This document shows, piece after piece, positions 1-9,892 of a stretch of DNA of 23,620 bases. The notes beneath the pieces are model-generated. The model had not been told where the DNA came from. It saw only the letters and a program-made list of their open reading frames with translations, and ran no database searches. Each line of letters starts with the position of its first letter. Position 1 is the stretch's first letter. The translations under genes and the position numbers were made by a program. Origin of the DNA: Physocladia obscura (taxonomy: Eukaryota > Chytridiomycota > Chytridiomycetes > Chytridiales > Chytriomycetaceae); NCBI GenBank assembly GCA_027596945.1, contig JADGJH010000250.1, forward strand, positions 1 through 23,620, written 5' to 3'.

Positions 1-75
1 GTTTCCGGAGCGACGGATTCCGACCGTCAAGACCTTTCCGGCTATTCCGCCTGTTCCGAGAACTCCAAACTTCAT
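1..75 (-). CDS. Gfo/Idh/MocA-like NAD(P)-dependent oxidoreductase, N-terminal fragment
   Basis: On the minus strand an ATG at 75 opens a frame of 25 codons that runs off the left edge. The peptide starts MKFGVLGTGGIAGKVL, a beta strand followed by the GxGxxA dinucleotide-binding turn of a Rossmann fold. The LGTGGIA wording is typical of the Gfo/Idh/MocA (dihydrodiol dehydrogenase-like) family, which oxidises or reduces sugars and related compounds with NAD(P). Only the first strand-turn-helix is visible, so other Rossmann enzymes such as an F420-dependent or NmrA-like reductase remain possible. Its start is about 140 bp from the broken acetyltransferase on the opposite strand. Confidence 0.55.
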   Translation of the reverse strand, partial: MKFGVLGTGGIAGKVLTVGIRRSGN

Positions 76-217
76 TTTTTTTCCTTCAATAAAATTTTTT
101 TTTTCTAATCACAACTAATTTTTATGTGATAAAAATTTTGAAATTTCGAATCTGAAAACACTTCCACGTCCACACACAGCACACAGTGTGAAGGTCTCAC
201 AGGTAAAAATTCAAAGT

Positions 218-798
218 ATGAAAACGCATTGGAAAAATATCCTCATCGCAATGAATGAAACAACTCCTATCCAATTCCTGCCCGCAGCACCGCTCCCCGC
301 GGGCCCGTTGATGGAACTGTAACGGGGATTTCTACGGGGCTGAGTTGGAGGGATATGCAGGCTAGGGAGGTGGAGCCGTTTTTCGAGCAATCTAAGGAGG
401 GGTTGGCGGAACATAACCAGGCGAGGAGGAAGATGAAGGAGGAGTGGGATGCGGCGATGAAGTCCGCGAGGACATGAAACGGGTCTTGCCAGAGGGTGCT
501 GCGATGGCTGGGCACACCTTCGCGGTGGTCGAGGATGCGGAGAAAGGCGAGAAGGTGGCAGCTCTTTGGGTAGCAATAAAAAATAAAAATGCTCGCTACC
601 ACATTGAGGTGGAGGAAGGGATGCGTGGACAGGGACTTGGGAAAAAAACGTTGCTGATTTGGGAGGCTATTGCTGTAAGGCTAGGGGCGACTAGTATGAG
701 GTTGACTGTGCTTGGGAATAATACAGTTGCGTTGAAGCTATGTCAGGGCAGGGTTCAAGGTTGATTCAAAGATATTTAGACTAGATACCAACTTGTGA
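218..798 (+). pseudogene. GNAT N-acetyltransferase, interrupted by frameshifts
   Basis: Three plus-strand frames together read as one GNAT protein. An ATG at 218 (or 251) opens a short frame that stops after MEL. A second frame carries the N-terminal helical part (SWRDMQAREVEPFFEQSKEG) and stops at 475-477. A third frame from about 478 to 750 holds the acetyl-CoA core: a strand ALWVAIKNK, the strand RYHIEVEEGMRGQGLGKK with the R-G-x-G-x-G pyrophosphate loop, and LTVLGNNTVALKL. The expected C-terminal GFKVDSKIF then resumes in the second frame from 751 to the stop at 796-798. The switches near 475 and 750 compensate each other. I found no splice sites that restore the frame, so this is a decayed gene or carries sequencing errors. 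The substrate is unknown. Confidence 0.6.
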
Positions 799-1244
799 AG
801 TTGCCGTGATATATAGGTTGAAGCAAAGACTGAAAGTAAAATATGTTCTTCACTGTGAAATTTCTGAATAAGTCAATTCTTTCAGCACATGCGACAACAA
901 TCCCCAGCCCATAATCACCAGAACCTCATCTTGCAATTGTTCTGAGCCTAACGACCTGACAATTTGGGAAGTACTAATTTTATAAACGTCAAAATGAAGT
1001 TGAATAAATAAATTACATTCATTTAATCAAGCGACTTTACAAAAAGCCAATTGTTTGGTGAAAGAAATTGTCAAACCCAAATATCTTCCCACAATTAAAA
1101 GTTCATACTGCAAATAATAGAAATTGGATGCATTCATGATATCAGTTGACTAATTTTCAAATCTTTATGTGAGTACTTTTACATATAAAATCGGAGTTTA
1201 AATAAGAGGCCTTTTTTTTTTTTTTCCCCCCAATAAAGTGGGTA
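799..1244. other. intergenic region, no gene seen
   Basis: This AT-rich stretch lies between the acetyltransferase remnant and the stop codon of the minus-strand gene at 1245. It holds AATAAA-like strings near 1004-1012 and a T/C tract near 1212-1230. I see no convincing reading frame, tRNA or repeat. Confidence 0.5.
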
Positions 1245-2921
1245 TTAAACTTGGATCGCTGATACTGGCCCTTCAGCTGCTGGAAAATCTTCTACAGCTA
1301 TTGCTGTTGTTGTTGTTGTCCCTGGCGCACTTTCATTTGGATTTCCTTCAAGTGCATCGTAATAAACTGATTCTTGTGTTAATGTTTCCGCGTCACTTGC
1401 ATTTGAACTGATCATAATTCCATAATCTTCTTCTTCTTCGTCCACATCACTGCTTTCCCATGCATCCTCGTCATCGTCGCTATAGTCTTCACCTTGTCCC
1501 ACATCCGCATCCGCATTGCTACCACCAACACGATTGCCATTGTTGATCAGATTGCTCCTGTACCCGGCATAATCAAATTTCCTATCCTCTTTGCCGCTAC
1601 TGTTAATATCGTTGCTGCTGCTGTTAATGCCGTTTATAATGTACACGTTATCGAGAAACTTGACGCTTTTTTTATCTTTGTTGCTGTTGTTATTATTGTT
1701 GTAGTTCCCGCCCGTGGATAAAGAATTCCTAACCACCGACGATAACGACGGTAGTGGTGGCAGTGACGAAGAAGACGAAGACGATAATGAAGACAGACCA
1801 GGCAAAGACACCGTAACGGAACTTGTCTTTGTCATTCGCAACAAGACGGTATTGAATCGGGGAAGTGATAGCGACTGTGATACTAAAATACTTTTGGGAC
1901 TACTGCCGCCTTGTTCGTGTTGTTGTTCTTGTTGTGGTGAGGACGCCACCGTCTTAGAAAAATCCACTGCAAAACGAACACCGACGCCATCAGAAGATTC
2001 CTCTCGCGTATGAAGAAGCGCTGTATCTAAACTGACTCCATCTTCAATCACCAACGAAGGTATCACGTCTCGTTGAACATCCACGTATCCACTATCTTTT
2101 CTTTCCGTCTCAATTAATTCGTAACCGTCATGCTTTATTGTCACATTTCGAGCTTGAATCGGTGAAATTGCTATTGTTGCGTTCGCGCTGCTGCTACTAC
2201 TAGCTCCATTATTGTTATTGTTGTAATGTCCAGTATTTTTCAGAATGCTCTTCACGTTTTGTGGCTGGACATACGGAAGCGTTGTCGCAACAGAATCTCT
2301 GCGTGAGTTCTTGATTGCAGCATTACGCAGCCGCCAGTTTGAAAACGCAAGCCGTGTTTCTTCAACGGCAGACCGGGCTTTTGCTTCGGCAGTGTTGTTG
2401 GCAATTCGTGTTTCCAAATCAACTGAATACGCGAGCAACTGTTTGATTTTAGCGTCGGCAATCAGTTTAAGGTGTTTGAGATTTGTCTCTTCCGATGTTT
2501 CATCCTGTTGGTGTTGCCGTTGTTGCTGTTGCTGTTGGAGACTGCGGGATACTTTATCGCGGTGATTCTGGCATGAAAGTAGCTGCCGTTTGACAACGGC
2601 AAGTTCCAGGCGATCGAGCATGCGGCCCAAGACAGCACTTGGCCGCATTCCACGCGTGCGATCCAGCTGCCGACGATGCGTTTGATTCCGGTTCCGGCTG
2701 ATTTTCCGTCGCTGGATATTCTGAGCTTGCTCTTGTTCTTGTTGAAACTCATAGTCATCGTCGTCATAATCATCTCCGTCGGTTTGTGTTTGCGTCTCTT
2801 CATTTGGTGGATGCCGCGATTGAGGATCCAAATCTGATTGCAGCGGACCAAGCATGAATTGTTGAAAATGATTCAATTTGTTTTTTTTTTTTTTTTGTTT
2901 TGTGTCTTCAGTGCTCCTCAT
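1245..2921 (-). CDS. low-complexity protein with SILK and RVxF PP1-docking motifs
   Basis: This is a single uninterrupted frame of 558 residues starting MRSTEDTKQK; a second Met at residue 23 could also serve. It has no recognisable enzymatic domain. Visible elements are an acidic and Gln-rich N-terminus (residues 40-70), a basic/helical region (71-205) with a Gln run at 129-138, Asn and Ser runs, and a very acidic stretch at 476-500. Two short linear motifs stand out: PYVQPQNVKSILKN at 216-229, containing SILK, and KSVKFLDNV at 418-426, containing an RVxF-type KSVKF. SILK and RVxF are established docking motifs for protein phosphatase 1. A second, degenerate SIL (KSILV) is at 343-347. The gene at 16765-17730 shares the same motif block. 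A PP1-regulatory role is inference. The start lies only 75 bp from the Ubc7 stop on the same strand. Confidence 0.75.
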   Translation of the reverse strand: MRSTEDTKQKKKKNKLNHFQQFMLGPLQSDLDPQSRHPPNEETQTQTDGDDYDDDDYEFQQEQEQAQNIQRRKISRNRNQTHRRQLDRTRGMRPSAVLGRMLDRLELAVVKRQLLSCQNHRDKVSRSLQQQQQQRQHQQDETSEETNLKHLKLIADAKIKQLLAYSVDLETRIANNTAEAKARSAVEETRLAFSNWRLRNAAIKNSRRDSVATTLPYVQPQNVKSILKNTGHYNNNNNGASSSSSANATIAISPIQARNVTIKHDGYELIETERKDSGYVDVQRDVIPSLVIEDGVSLDTALLHTREESSDGVGVRFAVDFSKTVASSPQQEQQHEQGGSSPKSILVSQSLSLPRFNTVLLRMTKTSSVTVSLPGLSSLSSSSSSSLPPLPSLSSVVRNSLSTGGNYNNNNNSNKDKKSVKFLDNVYIINGINSSSNDINSSGKEDRKFDYAGYRSNLINNGNRVGGSNADADVGQGEDYSDDDEDAWESSDVDEEEEDYGIMISSNASDAETLTQESVYYDALEGNPNESAPGTTTTTAIAVEDFPAAEGPVSAIQV

Positions 2922-2996
2922 GACCCACTGAAACCCAGAAACACTCTTGATGCACAGAAAAACAACCCAATTCTCATTCCCTCGTTTCCAACAATT

Positions 2997-4080
2997 TTAA
3001 TCTTCCAAACTTCGTCTAACGCAGCGCTGAACGCGCTTCTTAAAGGCCTTTTCGTCTTCTCTCCTGTTAAACAGAACATTACTTACAAAAATAACGATAT
3101 TACAAAAGTGAACAACAAACCATTCTTTTGCTGCCTCGATATTTGCAGGACTTTCATCATTGGGGCTGCTCAACATACTGATGACACTCAAAACAATAGT
3201 CTCGACAGTGTGAATCGGCAACCAACGTTCACTAGCACTTTCGTATCCATATTTATCCTCTCCCGGCGCATGCAGGATTGAAATGCAAACATCACCATTT
3301 GCATACACGTTTGGATGCCATATATCCGAGACGAACGTCATTTTTGGTGGTAGAAGTGGATATTCTTTTGGGAATATGAGCTTGGCCTTGAAGAAACCGC
3401 CTTCACTGTAGGTTGAGTTGATTATTTTTCATTTAGCCAAATTGTTTCAAGGTTGGTTTGTTTCAGTTAAATTTTGCGGGAACTTGAAGTTTGGATAAAA
3501 GTAGAGAAAAAGGAAGCGATGGAATAAAAATACAGGGGGTAGGTAGTAAAAAATCGGAACTTCAAAAAGAAATTAAATTAATTGCGACAGAGAGTGGCAC
3601 AATTGTTGTGTCAGATTGGCAAAGTGAACAGTGGCGATAAAAAAGCGAATGATTGAAGCATAACCGCCAGAGTCCAACAAAAACGTAGAAGCGATTCAGA
3701 AAATTGAAACAGGACAGAGATCGGATTTGATTGAGGGGGAATTGCGCAGTGCGGCGGAAGGGAACTCACTAGAGGGTTCCTTCTGGCCCCATAATCATGA
3801 GTTCCCATTCATATATGTTGCTGTCGTCGGCAAGACCTGCTGAAAAGCCTGGAGGGAAGTGTGTTTTTTTAGCGGAGCCACTGACATAGCAAAACAAACC
3901 TTGGACTGGATTGCGTGACAGTTCTGTGCGTTTTGTTCGTACATTGCGGGCAGAAGATACGCAAATACGGGAGAAGGCGTTGTTAGTTGTTGAGGTTATA
4001 CTCTTGCGGTGAGTTTCGGTTAAGTTACCCTTCAACTGACGGCGCAGAAGTAGAGAACTTTGACTCTGTGAATCGCTCAT
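2997..4080 (-). CDS. UBC7: ubiquitin-conjugating enzyme E2, UBE2G1/Ubc7 type
   Basis: Five exons join in frame: 4080-4029, 3923-3900, 3848-3770, 3405-3121 and 3063-2997, giving 168 residues (the human UBE2G1 family is about 170). All introns are GT-AG. The product carries the UBC fold: N-terminal helix [22 protein letters not shown], the HPN motif at 82-84, catalytic Cys92 in GDVCISILH, and the 13-residue acidic loop [13 protein letters not shown] at 98-110 that marks the Ubc7/UBE2G and CDC34 classes. [10 protein letters not shown] and the C-terminal helix follow. The family forms K48-linked chains in ER-associated degradation (ERAD), recruited to the membrane by Cue1 or gp78. A Cue1-like gene is at 14427-15327. 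The third intron is unusually long (364 nt). The start is 106 bp from a divergent neighbour. Confidence 0.95.
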
Positions 4081-4186
4081 TTTTATTCCTTGTTTTTGTG
4101 CTGAAAAATCTTTGCGTTTCCGTTTCTTTGGCAGATTGTTGTCTTCTGGTCTGTCTTCTGTTCCGCCGGCAAATTTAAGCCATTCG
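4081..4186. promoter_or_regulatory. bidirectional promoter between UBC7 and a small membrane-protein gene
   Basis: The two start codons (4080 minus, 4187 plus) are separated by 106 bp, so both 5' UTRs and promoters must lie here. T-rich runs are visible on the plus strand. No specific factor site is identified. Confidence 0.45.
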
Positions 4187-4471
4187 ATGTTTTACGGATC
4201 ACGGTCGAACAATAATCGGCTATTTGTGGGAGCCTTGGTGCGTAATCTTGGCCCATTCCACTGCCATTTACAACTTGCAAAAAAACCAACCAACCAAACC
4301 AAACCAAAAAAGGTAGCCACAATCTGCATTTCGATTGGTACCGTTGCACAGTCAACGTTTTTTCCCTCCGATATTCAGCGTCAAAATCGCGACACGGTGC
4401 GCAATCAAATGGCTAATCATATGACACGCATCCAAAACGAAGAGCTCGACAATAATAGCAAAAAAAACTGA
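4187..4471 (+). CDS. small single-pass membrane protein, 69 residues
   Basis: Two exons, 4187-4237 and 4313-4471, are joined across a 75-nt intron (donor GTGCGT, acceptor AAAAAAG). The intron is a multiple of three and contains no stop, so the frame also reads through. Splicing creates a continuous hydrophobic helix, RLFVGALVATICISIGTVAQ, which the unspliced reading breaks with a hydrophilic Asn/Lys/Pro stretch; this is why I prefer the spliced form. After the helix comes a charged tail, DIQRQNRDTVRNQMANHM, likely helical. The short basic N-terminus plus one membrane span resembles small mitochondrial inner-membrane or assembly factors, but I do not recognise the family. ATG 4187 is the only in-frame Met upstream of the helix. 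Confidence 0.55.
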   Translation: MFYGSRSNNNRLFVGALVRNLGPFHCHLQLAKKPTNQTKPKKVATICISIGTVAQSTFFPSDIQRQNRDTVRNQMANHMTRIQNEELDNNSKKN

Positions 4472-4601
4472 CTAGTCAAATTCTTGTTGTTTATTTCTCA
4501 CACTGGCACAGTATATTGGTTTAGTTCGTTCTTAAGTATCTGCACAAATAAAATAAATAAATACTTCATATATTTTTGATATTGATATTTTTCATTGAAA
4601 G

Positions 4602-5363
4602 ATGGCAGGCTTGATTTACCGATACAGCGATACAGCATGCACGCAGCCGATCAGCATCGAATACTCGATATCAGCAGCAGGCTGCAGTGGCGTAACACTT
4701 GCAAGCGGCGCCTGTATCCCAACGTTTGCCGGCCAAGCGGCGATAACAAAATGCCAGTCCGAGGAAGACGACTTTGCCGCGGCGGCAACTAACTTCCTGA
4801 CAGGCGGCGCAGTAGACACATTATTTGCCGAGACGGCAGTATACTCGAGTGACAACTGCAGCGGTGGTGGTGGCACCGGCAGTGTTGTCGAGTACGTTGC
4901 GAGTCTATTGGATGCTTGTATTGCTGTGTCCAATACCACTGCGTACCGCTTCAGCGCCGTGAATTACTCGGCGTTCATCGGTAGTGATATTGGTTGTGTG
5001 GGATCAGCGGCTGTGGTTGTTGCTAATTCGGCTGCGTGTTCAGCAATCTCGGGCGGTGGTTCTTTCCAGCTCATCAACTACGGTTTTGATTCTTCTTCTT
5101 TTTCCTCGACGACGGCAGTTGCCGCCACTTCCGCTGCGCCTGGTTCTATTACTTCTACCTTCGTGCCTGTTTTTATTGTTATTGGCATCGTCCTTATTGG
5201 CCTTGCTTTTGTGACTGTCTGCCTTTTGTTCCGTTTGTCCAAACAGCCTTCTGTTTCCCACCCTTTCTTTTACCACCGCGAAAACAAGGATTTTCCAGAC
5301 GAAGTTGAATATGACACCGAAGAATTACACAAAATGTCTTCCAAAAAAACATCAGAAAATTGA
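4602..5363 (+). CDS. cysteine-rich ectodomain protein with one C-terminal transmembrane segment
   Basis: This is an intronless frame of 253 residues. Residues 1-185 are rich in Ser, Ala and Gly, with eight cysteines (13, 28, 38, 51, 85, 105, 132, 145) and three N-glycosylation sequons (N84, N111, N121). That is the look of a secreted or lumenal domain. A hydrophobic segment at about 188-210 (VPVFIVIGIVLIGLAFVTVC) is followed by a charged cytoplasmic-type tail ending KKTSEN. No N-terminal signal peptide is present. The 130 bp back to the preceding gene contains no ATG that could supply a signal-peptide exon. It may therefore insert N-out using its only membrane span, or an upstream exon is missed. 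Family unknown; a surface protein is the likeliest reading. An AATAAA is at 5447-5452. Confidence 0.7.
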   Translation: MAGLIYRYSDTACTQPISIEYSISAAGCSGVTLASGACIPTFAGQAAITKCQSEEDDFAAAATNFLTGGAVDTLFAETAVYSSDNCSGGGGTGSVVEYVASLLDACIAVSNTTAYRFSAVNYSAFIGSDIGCVGSAAVVVANSAACSAISGGGSFQLINYGFDSSSFSSTTAVAATSAAPGSITSTFVPVFIVIGIVLIGLAFVTVCLLFRLSKQPSVSHPFFYHRENKDFPDEVEYDTEELHKMSSKKTSEN

Positions 5364-5446
5364 AGTTGAAAACCTCTGTCGGATAAATAGAAATTCTTGA
5401 AAAAAAAACAAAATCAAAAAAACAGATGTATAGATGAATTTCGTGA

Positions 5447-5452
5447 AATAAA
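5447..5452 (+). terminator. candidate polyadenylation signal AATAAA
   Basis: The AATAAA hexamer lies 84 bp past the stop of the plus-strand membrane-protein gene, within the 123-bp gap between convergent genes. Its position suits 3' end formation. Confidence 0.4.
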
Positions 5453-5486
5453 CTCTTGTCAATTTGATGCAAAACTGTAATAATTT

Positions 5487-8400
5487 TTACTTTGCGCTCT
5501 TTTGCTTTCCCTTTTTGCTAGACTCAGCAACAACCTCCACCTCAGCTGCTTCTTCAGCTGTATTACCATCAATCGCTTTTGACTTTTTTGACTTTGATTT
5601 TGACTTAAGCTTTTCACCGCCTCCTTCGTTATCGACGTCATTTACGACAGCGGCATCGTTATCATCTCCTTGGTTGTCAGCAGAGGTGTGATGTTTACTT
5701 TTGGATTTGGACTTTTTCGACGCTTCTTCGGCCTCTTCATTATCGTCATCTCCAATTTCCACGTCTTTTAATTTTTTTGATTTTTTTGACTTTTTTTCGG
5801 TGGCGGCAGCAAGGACAGAAGCGTTATTCTCGTCATTGTTATTTTCATCCAACAAATCTTTTTTTGAAGATTTTTTCGACTTTTTTGCTGCGCTTGCACT
5901 TTCTTCATCGTCTTTGTTTTCTTGATTATTTTTAGTACTGTCATCGTCAACATTGTCTGACTTTGAAGATTTTGACTTTTTCGACTTTGATTTTTTCGCG
6001 GGTACCTCTTCAAAGTCTTCACCTTCTTCAATAAAAACCTCCTCCTCATCTATTTCTTTCGACTTTGATTTTTTCGACTTTAATTTTTTTCGACCTGATT
6101 CAGTGTGATCTTGGTCGTTGCTGGCATCAAATTCATCAACATCTTTCGACTTCGACTTCTTTGATTTTTTCTGCTTTTCGACAGCTTCTCCATCATCTTC
6201 GCCATCCCCGGCAGCAGCAGCAGCGGCAGCAGCAGCAGCAATAGCTTCGTCATCTTCGTCATCGCCTTCTTTCGACTTTGATTTTTTCGACTTTGACTTC
6301 TTGCGAGCAGTTTCATTGTCGTCAGCATTGTGCTGCTCTCCATCAAACCCAGGATCGATTTCTTTCGACTTTTTAGATTTTGATTTTTTTGGCGATTCGT
6401 CATCATCGTTATCAACTTCTTTCGACTTTGACTTTTTCAAAGATTTCGATTTTTTGCGTTCACTGCTTTCATCGTTTTCATCCTCGTTGCCATTTTCTGT
6501 CGCTACTACCTCAGCATGGTCCTTTGATTTTGATTTCGACTTTTTCGATTTCGACTTTTTAGTATGCGTTTCCTCATCTTCTTCGTCTGCTTCGTGGTTA
6601 ACGTTTTCATCGCCGTCATCATAATCATCATCATGCTTTGACTTTTTCGACGACTTTTTCGATTTTTTTTTTTTTTTCGGTGCGTCGTCCTCCTCCTCCG
6701 CTTCTTCCACCTCTCTATCAACTTTCACCGCCTCAACAGTTTCTTCCACAACTACTAGTTCTTCGTGTTCCTCTTTTTTCAGATCCGCTGGCAGGTCCTG
6801 TTCAACAATAGTAACTGCTTGAACAACTGCAGGCCCAGCTCCTCCGCCAACTTTTTTTCCCTTTTTTTTCCCTCCAGCCTTTATTGGAGCCGTCGTGGCC
6901 TGGTCACCTACACCTGCGCCATCAGGGGCCGTTGCCGCTGCTTGAGATTTTGCCTTTCGCGCTTCAGCTGCAGCAAGGGAAGCAGCAACAGCAGCGTCTT
7001 CTCGGTCTTTCGCGTATTTTGCCTTCAGCGCCGCTTTATAATCATGGATATCACCGTCAAACACTTGCATTTTTCCGTCCTGGACAATCCAAATCTCTTT
7101 TGCGACTTGATCGATTAATCTGAAATCGTGTGTTACGAAAATAACTCCACCGTCGTATTCGTTAATGGCTTCAGCTAGTGCGTCGATCGTTTCCTACATG
7201 CACACAGTTTTTTTTGGTTAAGAAAATTTTTTTTATAGGGGTGTTGCTTGGCTGCTTACCAGATCAAGCGCATTTGTTGGTTCATCCATCAAAAACATGT
7301 GCGGCGTGTGCAATCCAAGATAACAAAACAAAACACGTCTTCGTTGTCCGTCACTCAACTGCTTCATTGGAACAACTTGCGATTTTCCTGTCAGTCCAAA
7401 TTTTCCAACTTCACGCCGCATATCCTGTGGCTTGATGTGCTTGAAGTGTAAACAGAGCCATTCAACTGCGGACCGCTCCATGTCAAGTTGATCACCCATG
7501 TGTTGATTAAACTGACCAATACGAAGATTGTGGTGACGTGAGATTGAGCCACCTGTTGGTTCCAGTTTTCCGAGCATGAGCTTCAATATTGTACTTTTTC
7601 CGGCACCGTTTGGCCTGTTGGAATAAAATGAATAATGAGGTGAGACAAAAGTAGAAAGAAAAGAAAAACTAACCCAACTAAAGCAATTCTGGAGTCAAGA
7701 TCGAGACCGAAATTCAGTCCTTTGAACATTGGCGGCTTATCAGCATCATAGCCGAAATCAACGTCATTGAACTTTAAAACAGGCGGCGGCAGTCCACGTC
7801 CACATTCACCAAACCGAATAGAGAGATCCCGGTCGATAATCAGCTCTTCCTGAAGATCCTTGTTTTTGGCCATATTTTTTTCTTTTTCCTTGTCCATATT
7901 TTTGAGCTTCTGTTTGGCCTGAGTTTGCGCCGCAGTGCCGGTTTTCGTCAAGTTTTCAGCAACCTTGGCCATTTTTTTTTCTTCCTTGATTGCCTGCTTA
8001 GTGAGAAGCGCAGTCTTTTCTGCGCGCACGCGAACGAACGTGCTGTAATCGCCCTAGGAGCCAATATTTAATTGTTTGATCGATATAAGCAGGCGGAAAA
8101 GCTTGGTAATTCACCTTGTAGTAATCGAGTTTCTGGTGGTTCAGATGTACGATATCGGTGCAGACTTCGTTAAGGGTATCCTGTGAGTGGCAAGTGATGA
8201 CAAGTGTGTGGCCAGCAAGGTTGTGGACCAGATACTCTTCGAGCCAGACGACGGCCTCGAGGTCTAGAAATACGTTAATACGACAATCGGTCATAGCAGA
8301 CTAGAGCGTACCGAGATGGTTGGTGGGCTCGTCGAGCAGCATCAGAGAGGGTTTGACAAACAGGATGCGTGCCAGGGCGATGCGCATGCGCCAGCCGCCG

Positions 8401-9087
8401 GACAGGTCCTTTGTCTTCGTGGCGATGCGCGTGGAGTCGAAGCCCAGGCCGCGGAGGATCTCCTCGGCGGCGCGCGCCTCGCCCGACACTTCGAGGTCGG
8501 CGAGGCGCGCGTGCACGGCGTCGAGGCGCGTGGCGGCGGCGTCGGCGTCGGGGCCAGCCGTGGCGTCAAGCAGCGCCTCCATCTCGTCCAGCAGTGCGCC
8601 GCGCTCCTGCTCTGTGATGTCCAGCACGGCCTCCAGCGCCGTCAGCTCCGTCGCCACATACTCGCGGTCCAGCAAATAGTAGTCCAGCGCCGCCGGCGTC
8701 GGTACGAGTCCACACGCTAACAATACGATACCATTAGCAACAGCCATAATAAATACAACAGCACCAACCGATCGCATGCAGGATCGTCGATTTGCCACTG
8801 CCGTTCGGCGCCACCAATCCATACCGCCGCCCCGTCAGAAACGTCAGGTCCGAGTCCTTGACCAGTAGCTTACCGTACGCCTGCAGCGTGAATCGCTCCA
8901 CCTGGACGTCACGACTGTTTGGTGGCGAGAGCAGCGTGCCCGTTGCTGCAATTGCTTCCGCTATCCCCGCCACCAATTTACCCTGCGCATCCACGAGCAC
9001 TGCTCCGGACGCGTACGAGCTCTTGACCTTCAGATCCCGATTCGCTGTTACTGCAGTCTCTTTCTTCTCTGTGTCACTGTCGCTCAT
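5487..9087 (-). CDS. ARB1: ABCF ATPase, ARB1/ABCF2 type, with a long Lys/Ser repeat tail
   Basis: Six exons (9087-8769, 8716-8312, 8263-8115, 8053-7674, 7614-7260, 7193-5487) join in frame to 1104 residues through five GT-AG introns of 48-66 nt. There are two ABC ATPase cassettes and no membrane spans. Cassette 1: Walker A APNGSGKST at 93-101, signature LSGGW at 211-215, Walker B LMLLDE at 231-236, switch His267 (CHSQD). A Lys-rich linker follows. Cassette 2: Walker A PNGAGKST at 419-426, signature LSDGQ at 504-508, Walker B FLMDE at 525-529, switch His558 (VTHD). The SHSQD-like switch and VFDGDIHDYK ending match Arb1/ABCF2, a soluble factor in ribosome biogenesis and export. The ABC part ends near residue 602, where the family normally stops. 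About 500 further residues consist of KKSKSKKSKS blocks separated by acidic spacers. Exon 2 is far more GC-rich than the rest. Confidence 0.93.
5490..6700 (-). repeat. coding repeat array: KKSKSKKSKS blocks in the ARB1 tail
   Basis: At least twelve copies of a basic block built on K-K-S-K-S-K-K-S-K-S, often followed by K-E-[VI]-D, alternate with acidic Asp/Glu/Asn spacers of roughly 20-35 residues. On the plus strand the DNA shows repeated GACTTTGATTTTTTCGACTT-like strings. Copies differ in sequence and spacing, so this is an old, diverged protein repeat and not a fresh tandem array. Confidence 0.85.
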
Positions 9088-9892
9088 TTATTTGAAGGAC
9101 AACAAAAAAAAAAAAAAAAAATTGAACTTGAGTCCTTTTTTTGTATTTTTTGTTCCAATTTCACCTGTAGACAGCTTTCAAATATTAATGGCAATGAGAA
9201 AATACCACAAATATAGTTTCCAATTTTATCATAATTAAAAACTCCGATACACTGACAGCAAAGCATGTAAACATGTGTGCTCAAAGGTAGCATGCAATCA
9301 TTGAAGTTGAATATAAGGAACTACCACATAAACAAAGAATGGCAGTCCTCCAATCAGGTCAATATTACAAAGTAGATCTGTTGCAAGGCACAGATAAGCA
9401 TTTCAAAGAAAAACTTTGTGTTGGATATCACACATTTTGTTGACGGATACACAACTCTATGGTGAGAGGTGTGTATTATAAAACAAGTAGTGCAAAACAA
9501 ATTTTTCTTCATTAATTTAAGATTTATTTGTTTCTTCTCAAATAAAAGAAATAAACTGTTTATTAACAATCATGGCAAAATGGATAAAATTGTAATTCTT
9601 GATTCCATTCATATGGGGCAGAATCAAAATAAACAATAAAAATGCAAAATCATTACAAATCTGTTTGTCTTAGTTTATTTCAATAAAGTTAAATTATAAA
9701 AATAGCTTTATTTATGGGTAGTTGATAAAAGCAAACAATCTTTATGAAAGATTAAACTAACTGTTTCAACTGATCTGTTGTTCTTACTGTGATACAATAC
9801 TGCAGAGATGCCAACAGAATCAATAGAGAACCATTGAGAAAAAACTGGTATGTTCACTAGTTAATAGTAAGAGACCCACTCCACTTACCATA

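Noticed and set aside
744..775. GGGTTCAAGG as a tRNA T-loop
   Set aside because: No matching stems or anticodon arm upstream; the bases fall in the GNAT reading frame.
6118..6624. Long plus-strand frame rich in Phe, Asp and Ser
   Set aside because: It is the antisense shadow of the KKSKSKKSKS-coding repeats of ARB1.
8316..8720. Plus-strand frames opposite ARB1 exon 2
   Set aside because: High GC removes stop codons on both strands; the minus strand encodes the conserved ABC signature and Walker B.
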